From: Alcanivorax sp. DP30
GTDB lineage: Bacteria; Pseudomonadota; Gammaproteobacteria; Pseudomonadales; Alcanivoracaceae
Assembly (NCBI RefSeq): GCF_009882945.1
Contig: NZ_WTUY01000004.1
Coordinates: 549,341-613,340, forward strand
DNA length: 64,000 nucleotides
Reading direction: 5' to 3'
A program made the translations under genes and the position numbers. This document shows positions 18,201-25,361 of the stretch, in pieces; within the stretch, counting starts at the first letter, position 1; each line of letters opens with the position of its first letter. Under the pieces are notes generated by a model. That model made no database searches and was not told the DNA's origin. It saw only the letters and a list, made by a program, of their open reading frames with translations.

Positions 18201-18330
18201 CAGCTGGAACGTGGACGAAAGCCAGGACCAGATCCAGCATCGCGCCATCGGCCTGGCCACCGTCCCCGCCATCCACTGGCAGAACCGCCCCACCTTCCAG
18301 CAGGTGGTGGAGTTCACCGGGCATCGGTAA
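15238..18330 (+). CDS. Penicillin/acyl-homoserine-lactone acylase-type lipoprotein (Ntn hydrolase, peptidase S45)
   Basis: A 1030-residue exported amidase. The ATG at 15238 has AGGAG nearby and gives MIPARIICALLAASCLAAC, a lipobox, then a Gly/Ser/Pro-rich tether. The frame is open upstream to 15076 but lacks such a signal. The alpha-chain signature IKRDSFGVPHIFGDTRRDALFGAGY and AADRLFLLDVLRRAGRGELS are visible. The expected autocleavage and N-terminal nucleophile of the beta chain is Ser512, in PSTMSNALLLNAE. A downstream FAWSATSGSSDLTD region and RNDILDVRLQQL fit the family. Members cleave penicillins, acyl-homoserine lactones or other amides. The substrate cannot be told, and a Gly/Asp-rich insertion (about 370-460) makes it longer than the ~750-850 usual. 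It is probably anchored in the outer membrane or periplasm. Confidence 0.87.
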   Translation: MIPARIICALLAASCLAACGGGSSSNNPAPVANTPTPNQPETPVTPTGPEERPSGLTTPFADYGTVLNILPPGQDDIGGISSLTTDIPGLGDLVSTLFDDLVAETGLVPALSKEPHFDDQLGLYDALVRSEPGLTDDQLLDYFKAAPLVSAEAGNWQSEQTIEAASYQVDIKRDSFGVPHIFGDTRRDALFGAGYVTAADRLFLLDVLRRAGRGELSRFLGPADFSFDEDIAVNAPYREADRTAMIGKTIARFGDDGAQVFDDATDYVAGLNQYVADARSGLLEVPVEYVALGVQLEPFVIEDVVAIATLIQGIFAGGGGDEHKNVLLLQALQDQTGSAEAACALWQDLRHGNDPESSVTTTDSFATQSPPTLPDLCPLSGQLAGQFPGAVMFDAGSFQSYQPLSHEPCGRPGQPECPEPLGNIPALPGTGVVGGLLDTVGDLLGGILSLSFLDGGGADLNQQWAHLGRQLETLFGDEAALSDEQRQATLQRVAAIQTGITGLREGFPSTMSNALLLNAEHSASGQPLAVFGPQTSYFVPQLLLEMAIHGGDIHTRGMTFTGLPYVVIGRGPDFAWSATSGSSDLTDVRVVQRCQPADAPDHGEGGYQVNGQCQPFDVIDEQWVARWNLASSTDPQAIGQNEAVTRRVIRTAEYGPVIGFATVGGMPVAVTRQRSTYNAELDTALPFLQATRNDVHDVQSFYDTFYNTTGSFNWFYIDDRDIAYFHSGDYPQRAAGIHPELPSWGNGQYDWNGFLPQQAHPQASNPERGYLASWNNRPARDWWAADAHAPYGSAHRNDILDVRLQQLVEEGSVTRARMVEAMGDAATVDLRGQEILPPALALLETAPVTGDQDSAIRLMHDWVANGAMRRDRDGNGNYDEEAAVALMDAWYPLMIDTLLPQITAVEDVDGQNLSLMGRDNKPGAGGSAYNNGYYGYLERVLEQALGTSASPYQALRCADTDNSSACRDALADSLNQAIEQLGGIAAMDSWNVDESQDQIQHRAIGLATVPAIHWQNRPTFQQVVEFTGHR

Positions 18331-18334
18331 AGGG

Positions 18335-18490
18335 GCAGCTGCAAGCCACAAGCTTCAAGCTGCAAGGCGCGGGACAGGGTTCAGATGTTTTAACCTATGT
18401 GCCCGCGCCTTACCGCCAAGCGCGGGCACAGCATTGGAAACACTTACAACTTCAACCGCGTTGTAGCTTGAGGCTTGAAGCTTGTATCTC
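18335..18490. repeat. Heptad inverted-repeat element with central hairpin (AAGCTTG class)
   Basis: The left arm 18335-18372 has 7-bp units CAAGCCA, CAAGCTT, CAAGCTG, CAAGGCG. The right arm 18457-18490 has GTAGCTT, GAGGCTT, GAAGCTT, GTATCTC in inverse orientation. A perfect stem GTGCCCGCGC / GCGCGGGCAC (18399-18408 and 18420-18429) stands in the middle. The same element type is at 62317-62464 and, more diverged, at 14849-15001. The central hairpin could also stop transcription of the acylase gene. Confidence 0.78.
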
Positions 18491-18594
18491 ATTACCCCCA
18501 TTTATCCCCCTCAATGCGTCACATGCATTTGTCTAATCCCCCCATCAGCGTTAGCGTTCCCCTTCTATAAAAACGATTTCCGGGAGAGCAACGC

Positions 18595-19575
18595 ATGCGC
18601 GCGATTTTGTGCAAGGAACTGGGCACCGCCGACAAACTGGTGATTGAGGACATCGCCTCCCCCGAGCCGGGCAAGGGGCAGGTAAAGGTGAAAGTGAAGG
18701 CCGCAGGCCTGAACTTCCCGGACACCCTGATCATTGAGGGCAAATACCAGATCAAGCCGGAGCTGCCATTTTCCCCAGGCGGAGAAATGGCCGGGGAAGT
18801 CATCGCCGTAGGCGAAGGCGTGAAGCGCTACCAGCCTGGCCAGCGGGTCATGGGTCTGACCGGTTACGGCGCCTTTGCCGAGGAAGTGCTGGTACCGGAA
18901 AACCAGCTGATCCCGGTACCGGATGGCATGGATGACAACACCGCTGCGGCCTTCACCATGGTCTACGGCACCAGCTATCACGCTCTTAAACAACGCGCCA
19001 ACATTCAACCCGGAGAAACCCTGCTGGTGCTGGGCGCCAGTGGCGGCGTGGGTCTGGCGGCCGTGGAACTGGGCAAGGCCATGGGTGCCACCGTGATCGC
19101 CTGCGCCAGCAGCGCCGAGAAACTGGCCGTGGCCAAGGAAGCCGGTGCCGACGACCTGATCAACTACGCCGAAGAAGACCTCAAGGACGCGCTCAAGCAA
19201 CGCTACCCGAAAGGCGTGGACGTGATCTACGACCCGGTGGGCGACAAGTTCACCGAAGCAGCCCTGCGCAACATGGCCTGGAACGGCCGCCTGCTGATCG
19301 TCGGCTTCGCCGCCGGCGACATCCCCAAAATTCCGGCCAACCTGGCGCTGCTCAAGGGCTGTTCCATCGTCGGCGTATTCTGGGGCGCCTTCACCCAGCA
19401 GGAACCCATGGTGAACATGCAGAACATCATGGAACTGTTCCAGCTGTTCGGTCAGGGCAAGATCAAGCCGCGCATCAGCCAGGTGTTCAAGTTCGAGGAC
19501 TACGAACAGGCTTTGGCCGCGCTGACCTCCCGCACCGCGAAAGGCAAGGTGGTGCTGGAAGTGTCTGGCAATTAA
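18595..19575 (+). CDS. Zinc-free NADPH:quinone oxidoreductase (medium-chain dehydrogenase family)
   Basis: A 326-residue cytosolic oxidoreductase that would reduce quinones or 2-enoyl compounds with NADPH. The N-terminal GroES-like domain contains AAGLNFPDTLIIEGKYQ and FSPGGEMAGEV, typical of the quinone-reductase branch, and has no zinc-binding Cys cluster. The Rossmann motif is GASGGVGLAAVELG near residues 146-160, followed by SSAEKLAVAKEAGADDLINY. GGAGAG-like spacing precedes the ATG at 18595. Its only near neighbours are repeat elements on both sides, so it is probably monocistronic. It could be annotated as an alkene/acyl reductase, but family resemblance favours QOR2-type quinone reductase. 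Confidence 0.88.
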   Translation: MRAILCKELGTADKLVIEDIASPEPGKGQVKVKVKAAGLNFPDTLIIEGKYQIKPELPFSPGGEMAGEVIAVGEGVKRYQPGQRVMGLTGYGAFAEEVLVPENQLIPVPDGMDDNTAAAFTMVYGTSYHALKQRANIQPGETLLVLGASGGVGLAAVELGKAMGATVIACASSAEKLAVAKEAGADDLINYAEEDLKDALKQRYPKGVDVIYDPVGDKFTEAALRNMAWNGRLLIVGFAAGDIPKIPANLALLKGCSIVGVFWGAFTQQEPMVNMQNIMELFQLFGQGKIKPRISQVFKFEDYEQALAALTSRTAKGKVVLEVSGN

Positions 19576-19599
19576 GGCACCAGCCTCGAAAACCGATAC

Positions 19600-19694
19600 T
19601 GTAGGAGCCTGCCTGCAGGCGATCATTCGCTTGCTGGCAAGCTCCTACAGCTAACCAATACCACGCCCCTGTGGGAGCGGCCTGCACGCGAAAG
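19600..19694. repeat. REP-type palindromes (one pair and one single)
   Basis: 19600-19650 is an inverted pair: TGTAGGAGCCTGCCTGCAGG, then GCTTGCTGGCAAGCTCCTAC. A single copy, TGTGGGAGCGGCCTGCACGC, follows at 19670-19694. The GGAG/CTCC head plus GC-rich palindrome is the usual REP design of Pseudomonas-type genomes, spread by RAYT transposases; no RAYT gene is in this window. Confidence 0.75.
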
Positions 19695-19787
19695 GCGCGC
19701 AAGGAAAACTCCATTCACCACAGAGTCTTCGTATGCTCGACGGAAAACCTGCTCTCCCCAGGCAGACCTAACACGCCGCCAGTGTGC

Positions 19788-20234
19788 CTAGCGAGCACAT
19801 CCGCTCTGGTCGATGATCGTCCCCGGCGCACCGGTCTGAAATTTTTCACGAAGGTCGTCGGGCACCGGCGTTTTCTCAAACGGCTCGGCGGTCATCATCA
19901 CATACACCGCTTCCGATGTAGCGATTGATCGCCCCTCATCCGCATGATGAATATCCGCTTGCAGGGTGAACGAGGTATTGCCCAGTTTCTTCACTGAAAC
20001 AAATACATTCAACACATCATCGAAGCGCGCGGAAGATTGCCACTCTATGGTCAGCTTTACGGCCTGATTATCCAGCTCTCTCGCCTGAAGTTGTTTATAG
20101 TCGCATCCCAGGGCTCGCATGAATTCCTTAATGGCGATGTCAATGTAATCCGCGTAACGGGCATTGAACACCACTTGCTGGCCATCGCATTCGTTATAGC
20201 GAACCCGAAACCGGAAGCAGAACGGTTGGGGCAT
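19788..20234 (-). CDS. Acyl-CoA thioesterase, 4-hydroxybenzoyl-CoA thioesterase family (copy 1)
   Basis: A 148-residue hotdog-fold enzyme that would hydrolyse acyl-CoA thioesters in the cytosol. FRFRVRYNECDGQQVVFNARY carries the family's active-site Asp (ECD) and the start of the long hotdog helix; SSARFDDVLNVFVSV and SEAVYVMMT are later core strands. The ATG at 20234 aligns with the paralogue's start and has GGAG six bases upstream. A TTG four codons earlier is less likely. It is about 65% identical by eye to the neighbour at 20522-20965, so it is one half of a tandem duplication. The substrate is unknown; short- or medium-chain acyl-CoA is plausible. Confidence 0.85.
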   Translation of the reverse strand: MPQPFCFRFRVRYNECDGQQVVFNARYADYIDIAIKEFMRALGCDYKQLQARELDNQAVKLTIEWQSSARFDDVLNVFVSVKKLGNTSFTLQADIHHADEGRSIATSEAVYVMMTAEPFEKTPVPDDLREKFQTGAPGTIIDQSGCAR

Positions 20235-20349
20235 AACATTCTCCAAAACATTTGTACGAAGCCACCTGAAAAATGCGCAAATCGAATAACGATGCTCGCA
20301 AGGGAAGAGGCAGGTTGTCGCGGGTGGCGGACCATCGGGAACCGGGAAC

Positions 20350-20515
20350 CGTCATGGTTATCACCGTCCCTCTTCAATAAAGGGCAACCACTGCCCGCGA
20401 TTTCAGACGCCGCATAGTAGCCCATTTTGGTATTCAGATGTAGCGAACGCAGATCGATATTGAAGTCCTCAAGACACGCGCAGCGATGCAGGACGGAACA
20501 GCAAGAGGTCCGGGT
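20350..20515 (-). pseudogene. Relic of phospholipase D C-terminus between the two thioesterases
   Basis: Reading leftward, one frame gives FNIDLRSLHLNTKMGYYAAS, closely matching FNMDPRSLHLNTEMGYYVVS of the intact phospholipase D at 21109-22497. After a frame slip the next frame reads QWLPFIEEGR and stops, matching the intact QVAEFIEEG. A short LH..CxLED piece upstream matches the second HKD motif with about eight residues lost. It begins straight after the end of thioesterase copy 2. Thus the duplicated unit was the phospholipase tail plus thioesterase, and the phospholipase part has since decayed. Confidence 0.8.
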
Positions 20516-20521
20516 CTTACG

Positions 20522-20965
20522 TTACCGGCGCCCACTCTGATCAATCACCTCTGCCGGCGCACCGGTCTGCAACTTTTGCCGCAACCAGTCTGGCACCGGG
20601 GTTTTCGCAAAGGGTTCCGTGGTCATCATCACGTACACCGCTTCAGACTTTGCAATTGCTCTGTTTTCATCTGCATGTCGAATATCGGCCTGCAGCGTGA
20701 AGGAGGTGTTTCCGATATGAATGGCTGAGACAAACACGTCCAGCACATCATCAAACCGCGCTGACGATTGCCATTCCGTGGTCAGCTTGACCACCTGATT
20801 ATCCAGCCCCTGCGCAAGAATGCTGTTGTAGTCACAGCCCAGCGCACGAAAAAATTCCGTCATGGCGATATCCACGTAATCGCCATAGCGTGCATTGAAC
20901 ACCACTTGCTGGGCATCACATTCGTTATAGCGAACCCGAAATCGAAAACAGAATGCTGCTGTCAT
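20522..20965 (-). CDS. Acyl-CoA thioesterase, 4-hydroxybenzoyl-CoA thioesterase family (copy 2)
   Basis: A 147-residue hotdog thioesterase, paralogue of the gene at 19788-20234. It has the same FRFRVRYNECDAQQVVFNARY active-site block (catalytic Asp in ECD), SSARFDDVLDVFVSA and SEAVYVMMTTEPFAKTPVP. The ATG at 20965 is preceded by AAGGA nine bases upstream. It lies about 140 bases downstream of the intact phospholipase D, the same position that copy 1 holds relative to the phospholipase relic. Both copies keep full length and catalytic residues, so both may be active. Differences cluster around residues 35-50 and 78-84, which could alter acyl specificity (inference). Confidence 0.86.
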   Translation of the reverse strand: MTAAFCFRFRVRYNECDAQQVVFNARYGDYVDIAMTEFFRALGCDYNSILAQGLDNQVVKLTTEWQSSARFDDVLDVFVSAIHIGNTSFTLQADIRHADENRAIAKSEAVYVMMTTEPFAKTPVPDWLRQKLQTGAPAEVIDQSGRR

Positions 20966-21021
20966 TAGAAGTTTATCCTTGTCCGCAGGCGCTCATAATT
21001 CATGAGCAAAAAGAAAGTTCA

Positions 21022-21102
21022 GGATTCGAGTTGCGAAATATTTTAATGGTCAGCCGTCGGATTTTGACTTTCGAAACTCGCGTCACAAAACTCGAAACCG
21101 TT
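21022..21102. repeat. TTCGAAACTCG-type inverted heptad repeats
   Basis: ATTCGAGTTGCGAAAT (left) faces TTTCGAAACTCGCGTCACAA and a further AACTCGAAACCG (right, 14-bp spacing, twice seven). The same sequence class is found at 63401-63498. The right arm runs up to seven bases from the stop of the phospholipase D gene. Confidence 0.5.
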
Positions 21103-21108
21103 TCTTTT

Positions 21109-22497
21109 CTAAAAAAATCGAGCAATGGGAAGACGAGAAAGAAACGCGGCCAGCAAGCGACGGAGCATGCTCGCACGGGGTTCGTTCTTGAGCAGTACGG
21201 GCACTCCCTCCTCGTCCACGCCACCCCAGCGCAGCCAGTTTTTTTCCAGTTCCAGTCGATAACTGTTTACCGGTGACAATCCTTCTTCAATAAATTCCGC
21301 CACCTGTTTTCCCAGTGATTCTGATACCACGTAATACCCCATCTCCGTATTGAGATGCAGCGAGCGCGGATCCATATTGAACGAACCAATAAAGATTTCC
21401 CGCCGATCCAGCACCATGGCCTTGGTGTGCAGGCTGGCCAGTGACCGGCCGCGCAGAAGGCGAAACTGGCGCTTCATGGTGCGGGCATGGGGCTGCAGTT
21501 CATGCAGCTCCACGCCCCCTTTAATCAAAGCCTGTCGATACGGTGCATAGCCTGCATGTGCTGCAATGATATCGTTAGTCGCCAAACTGTTGGTCAGCAC
21601 TGCGGCACGGCCGCCGCGTTGTTTCAGCCGGGAAAGTGCCGCAACAAAATCATCACCGGGGATAAAATAGCTGGCTTCAAGCAGTAACTCACGATGGTCC
21701 TCCCGATCAAGGAGCTGCGCCAACTGATCCCCCATCATCGACAGTTTTTCGCCTGCGGCTTTTTCCGGACTATCGAACAACAATACTGCAGGGGCCTGTT
21801 CACACAAGGCCTCCTGCTTCGCCAGATAATTCAGAAAAAAATTTTCATCCTGAGGAAATATATACGGATAGTTTTTTAATGTTCGCCGCCATTGCGATAG
21901 CCATCGCCAGGCACGCTCCGCTCGCTCGGGTCGATAGCGACGCAGGGTTTTCAGCGGCATGGCAAGATCACTGTGCCAATAGACATCAAACGCATCGCGG
22001 GTATCTGCCGCAATTGGCCCACTGGCAAACCAGTCCAGGTCCCGAAAGTTGCTGGCCGGATTCACCCCAAAATAGTGATCGGAAATATTCCTCCCACCTA
22101 CCAGACAACGCTCGCCATCAGCAATCCAGGCCTTGTTGTGCATGCGGTGATTGAGCAGCGGCGCGTGATAAAGCCATTGATGGAAATGCTTGAATCGGCC
22201 ATGGAAAGGATTGAAAAGGCGTACGTCGATATTGGGATGGGCATCCAGGGCCGCCCACTTTACGTCTCGCCCCAGCTGGTTGGCATGATCCAGCAACATG
22301 CGCACCTTCACGCCGCGTCGCGCCGCTTCCAGCACCCGATAGATCAGCAGCTTGCCGGTGGTATCGTCATCCCAGATGTAATACTGCACATCGAGAGTAC
22401 GGGTGGCGAGTCGTGCCAGGGTGACCCGAAGGGTAAACGCCTGATCGCTGTCCGCCACCAGGGACAGGGAAGAAAGCGGCGCAGTCAGGGGTTCCAC
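21109..22497 (-). CDS. Phospholipase D superfamily protein (ClsC/cardiolipin-synthase-like)
   Basis: A 462-residue phosphatidyltransferase or phosphodiesterase with two HKD half-sites: HNKAWIADGERCLVGGRNI (about 140-158) and HTKAMVLDRREIFIGSFNMD (about 363-382). DVQYYIWDDDTTG near the N-terminus and LRYRPE-type spacing resemble E. coli ClsC/YmdC, which makes cardiolipin together with a partner. There is no clear signal peptide; the enzyme probably acts at the inner membrane. The start is GTG at 22497, with GGAGG close upstream. It is followed by thioesterase copy 2, and a decayed duplicate of its C-terminus lies between the thioesterases. The exact lipid substrate is not predictable. Confidence 0.85.
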   Translation of the reverse strand: MEPLTAPLSSLSLVADSDQAFTLRVTLARLATRTLDVQYYIWDDDTTGKLLIYRVLEAARRGVKVRMLLDHANQLGRDVKWAALDAHPNIDVRLFNPFHGRFKHFHQWLYHAPLLNHRMHNKAWIADGERCLVGGRNISDHYFGVNPASNFRDLDWFASGPIAADTRDAFDVYWHSDLAMPLKTLRRYRPERAERAWRWLSQWRRTLKNYPYIFPQDENFFLNYLAKQEALCEQAPAVLLFDSPEKAAGEKLSMMGDQLAQLLDREDHRELLLEASYFIPGDDFVAALSRLKQRGGRAAVLTNSLATNDIIAAHAGYAPYRQALIKGGVELHELQPHARTMKRQFRLLRGRSLASLHTKAMVLDRREIFIGSFNMDPRSLHLNTEMGYYVVSESLGKQVAEFIEEGLSPVNSYRLELEKNWLRWGGVDEEGVPVLLKNEPRASMLRRLLAAFLSRLPIARFF

Positions 22498-22596
22498 AGC
22501 CCCTCCGGAACACGATACATGGCAGACAATTAACCTTGGCAGACTTTAACATCCCACCATGCAGTAAAGCGGGGTCCGGCTCAAGGGATCTAAAGG

Positions 22597-23475
22597 TCAA
22601 TCCATGGCGACGGTGTTGTTGTCCGCAAACCCGGGCCTGATTCGCAGAAAGCTGGCAAAGCGCGGCAGACCGTTGGTGGTCAGCCCATAGTATTTGTAGG
22701 TAACCCGACTGCCCACCGGCGGTGGATTGGCGCGCTCTTCATCACTGAAACCGCTGCCCAGTTTGAAGCGGCGGCCATCCGGGGTTTTCACCACCAGCGC
22801 CCCCAGCATACCCTGATATTTTCCCTTGCCTTCCCGGTGCGCCACCACCCAGGCTTCGGCATCTTCCCAGGTCTTCACCTTGAGCAGGGCCTGACTACGG
22901 CCATCATGATACAGACTCTCGCCATGGTGCAGCATCAGCCCTTCACCGCCCCGGGCGGTCACTTTGTCAAGCTGGTGCATCAGTGCCACATGACTGGTGG
23001 CAGGCTGTTGCTCGATCATGGAAAGCGTATAGGAAGAACTGTCTTGCACCAGTTGCTTCATGGCGTCAATGCGCTCACTGAAAGGCGCCTGGCTGGCGGG
23101 CAAATCAAAGATCATGAAGCGGATCTTGCGCCATTCCGCCATGTCCGGTTCAAGCCGCCGCACCGCCGCAGACACTGCGGAAAACGTGCCTCTTCCCATC
23201 CACAGTTCGCCGTCCAGTGGCTGCGGGGGAAACCCGCGGGTGAACCAGTCCGGCGCCGCGATGCGGTAGCCGCCTCGACTGTACAGAGCGTGGCCATCCC
23301 AGCGGGCACGCACCCCGTCCAGTTTTTCACTAACCCAGTAACCCTCCAGCGACATGCCCTGACGGTAGTTGTCCGCCAGTTGAAGATCCGCCGGGCCGGC
23401 CACTGTGGTAGCTGCCAGCGAAACCATCACCAGCAACATCAGCAGGCGATAGCTGAAACGATAGAGTAAAGACAC
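22597..23475 (-). CDS. Exported ATP-dependent DNA ligase (Lig E type)
   Basis: A 292-residue minimal DNA ligase. The adenylation motif SEKLDGVRARWDG contains the lysine that is AMP-modified. DGELWMGRG, FMIFDLP, GGEGLMLH and LLKVKTW correspond to nucleotidyltransferase motifs III-V, and a C-terminal OB-fold has GFSDEERANPPPVGSRVTYKYYG. The GTG at 23475 has AGGGAGG six bases before it. It yields a hydrophobic export signal (LLYRFSYRLLMLLVMVSLAATTVAG), so the ligase would act in the periplasm. An upstream TTG frame extension lacks this quality. Lig E enzymes have been linked to sealing of DNA outside the cytoplasm or during uptake; this role is not proven. The neighbouring lipid enzyme may be coincidental. 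Confidence 0.87.
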   Translation of the reverse strand: MSLLYRFSYRLLMLLVMVSLAATTVAGPADLQLADNYRQGMSLEGYWVSEKLDGVRARWDGHALYSRGGYRIAAPDWFTRGFPPQPLDGELWMGRGTFSAVSAAVRRLEPDMAEWRKIRFMIFDLPASQAPFSERIDAMKQLVQDSSSYTLSMIEQQPATSHVALMHQLDKVTARGGEGLMLHHGESLYHDGRSQALLKVKTWEDAEAWVVAHREGKGKYQGMLGALVVKTPDGRRFKLGSGFSDEERANPPPVGSRVTYKYYGLTTNGLPRFASFLRIRPGFADNNTVAMD

Positions 23476-23577
23476 GGCGCACCTCCCTGGCGCTGTCAGC
23501 AAAGCACGGACTCTGACAGAACCAGAAGCGATCGCCTGTAGGCAGGCTGGGGCGTTTTTTGTAGGAAAATGGCCCCG

Positions 23578-24924
23578 TCACGCCGACGCTTTCAGCCTGG
23601 GGCGATTAAGGACAATGGCCACCATGCCTGCGATAGCCAGCAACCAGCAGTAGTGAATGCTGCCGATCAACGCCAGCGGTGAGATTTTGGCGATGGAACA
23701 CGCCAGCAGCACCTGGGCACCGTAGGGGATCAGCCCCTGCACCACACAGGAAAAGATATCCAGCACACTGGCAGAACGGCGCAGATCCACGCCATGATCG
23801 TTGGCAATATCCCGGGCCATTTCACCGGTGAGCACAATGGCCACGGTGTTATTGGCCACAAAGATATTGGCGAACACCACCAGCAGTGCAATGCCCACTT
23901 CCCCGGCCCGTTGCAACGGCAACTTGAGCCAGCGGGTCAAGCCATGAATCCGTTCGATCACCCAGCGAGTCCCGCCCTGGTCGGTCATCAACTGGGACAA
24001 CCCACCGATCAACATGGACAACAGCATGATTTCGAACATGCCCTCGAAGCCCGTGTAGATGGCCCCGTTCATACTGGCAAGTGTGTATTCCGGCATCATC
24101 ACCATGCCGGTAACCCCGGCGGTAACAATGCCCACGATCAGTACCGCCAGCACGTTCAGGCCACAGAGCGCCAACCCGAACACCAGCAGGTAGGGCACCA
24201 CCAGCGCAAACCGGAAGGGCTCCGCTTCCACTTGGTGCTCACCGCCGCCCAGCACGATCAGCAACAGCACCGTCAGCGCCGCCGCCGGCACGGCAATCCA
24301 GATGTTGACGCGGAACTTGTCCTTCAACGACACGCCCTGGCTGCGAGTGGACGCAATGGTGGTATCGGAAATCATCGACAGGTTGTCGCCAAACATGGCG
24401 CCGCCCACCACGGCACCCAGTGCCAGCGGCATGGACAGTTCCGTTGCCCCGGCAAAACCGGCGGCAATGGGAGCCGTGGCCGCAATGGTGCCCATGGAAG
24501 TGCCCATGGCCGTGGCGATAAAGGCAGAAATCAGGAACAGGGCGGGCAATACCCATTCGGCAGGGATGATGGTCAGCCCCAGCTGCACGGTGGCGTCCAC
24601 ACTGCCGATACTGTCACTGACACTGGCAAAGGCCCCGGCGAGCAGGAACACCAGACACATGAGCAGCAGATTGGGGTGACCAATACCCGTCAGCAGCCGG
24701 TCCACACTGGCGTTGATCCGCTGGCCGGCCACCCGCGCCATCAGCATGGACAACACAATGGCCACCATGGCCACCACCGGCGCCTTGATCTGGTAGAACG
24801 CGAAGTCGGTACCGGTGGAGGTGTAGTAAAGCCCGCTACCGAGAAACACCACCAGAAAAAACAGCAGCGGAATCAGTGGCCAGGCCCGTGGAGAAGGCGC
24901 CGCTGGCGTCATGGGTTCTGTCAT
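23578..24924 (-). CDS. Na+/H+ antiporter, NhaC family
   Basis: A 448-residue inner-membrane protein with about 11-12 hydrophobic segments that would exchange Na+ for H+ (or malate/lactate pairs in some relatives). SVSDSIGSVDATVQLGL, SAFIATAMGTSMGTIAATAP and GAVVGGAMFGDNLSMISDTT (the DNLS motif) are hallmarks of the NhaC branch. Later segments such as FVANNTVAIVLTGEMARDIA and a final LALIGSIHYCWLLAIAG fit. The ATG at 24924 is chosen; its ribosome site (GGGGCC) is weak. It is probably monocistronic, transcribed away from the long palindromic spacer. In a marine organism, sodium export is the natural role. Confidence 0.88.
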   Translation of the reverse strand: MTEPMTPAAPSPRAWPLIPLLFFLVVFLGSGLYYTSTGTDFAFYQIKAPVVAMVAIVLSMLMARVAGQRINASVDRLLTGIGHPNLLLMCLVFLLAGAFASVSDSIGSVDATVQLGLTIIPAEWVLPALFLISAFIATAMGTSMGTIAATAPIAAGFAGATELSMPLALGAVVGGAMFGDNLSMISDTTIASTRSQGVSLKDKFRVNIWIAVPAAALTVLLLIVLGGGEHQVEAEPFRFALVVPYLLVFGLALCGLNVLAVLIVGIVTAGVTGMVMMPEYTLASMNGAIYTGFEGMFEIMLLSMLIGGLSQLMTDQGGTRWVIERIHGLTRWLKLPLQRAGEVGIALLVVFANIFVANNTVAIVLTGEMARDIANDHGVDLRRSASVLDIFSCVVQGLIPYGAQVLLACSIAKISPLALIGSIHYCWLLAIAGMVAIVLNRPRLKASA

Positions 24925-25361
24925 GGAAGGCCCCGATCAATCAATGATCGGCCCAGTGTAGAGATTTCGTCAGCACGTCGGTAGCAGCGTCTCTCTTCCT
25001 GTAGGAGTTCCCTTCCAGGGGACGAACAGCGATAGATCGGCGCCAATCCACCGTAGGCGCTATGGATTTCGCTTGCAGGCAAGCTCCCACATCTCAATCA
25101 CAAGGCGTCCGCAAGAAAGGAAGGTTTTCTGTGGGAGCGTGCCTGCACGCGAAAGCACTGAGGCGCGCCGCTTGAGGCGCGAACCGCGGGCAAACGCGGG
25201 ATCGAGCAGGGCGATCAGGGACGGCAAAGCCCGACAGGTTTCAAAAAGATGGCTGCCGTGACTCTCTGTCGCCTCGCTGCGCTCGGTTCGTCCCCTGGAA
25301 GGGAACTCCTACAGCGACTTCGGCCTGGGTGTTCGCAGCTCGAAGCGCGTTGCTCGCCTTT
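24925..25361. repeat. Intergenic spacer: nested 29-bp inverted repeat with inner REP pair
   Basis: Outer arms 24999-25027 and 25286-25314 are perfect 29-bp reverse complements (CTGTAGGAGTTCCCTTCCAG at the left start). Inside lies a REP pair: TTCGCTTGCAGGCAAGCTCC (25068-25091) against TGTGGGAGCGTGCCTGCACG (25130-25155). The stretch leading into the right inner REP (CCGCAAGAAAGGAAGG) is shared with the REP at 28790. No gene is supportable in this 437-base gap. It must hold the promoter of the leftward NhaC gene near 24930-25000. Confidence 0.75.

Noticed and set aside
15307-18351. A 1014-codon open frame antisense to the acylase gene
   Set aside because: High-GC core genes here leave long open antisense frames. 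This one lacks a ribosome site and recognisable motifs and is rich in Gly/Ala/His/Gln shadow composition, while the rightward frame has signal peptide and S45 motifs.
19671-19928. Short rightward open frame overlapping a REP copy and the thioesterase 3' end
   Set aside because: Composed of REP sequence and antisense thioesterase; no independent coding signal.
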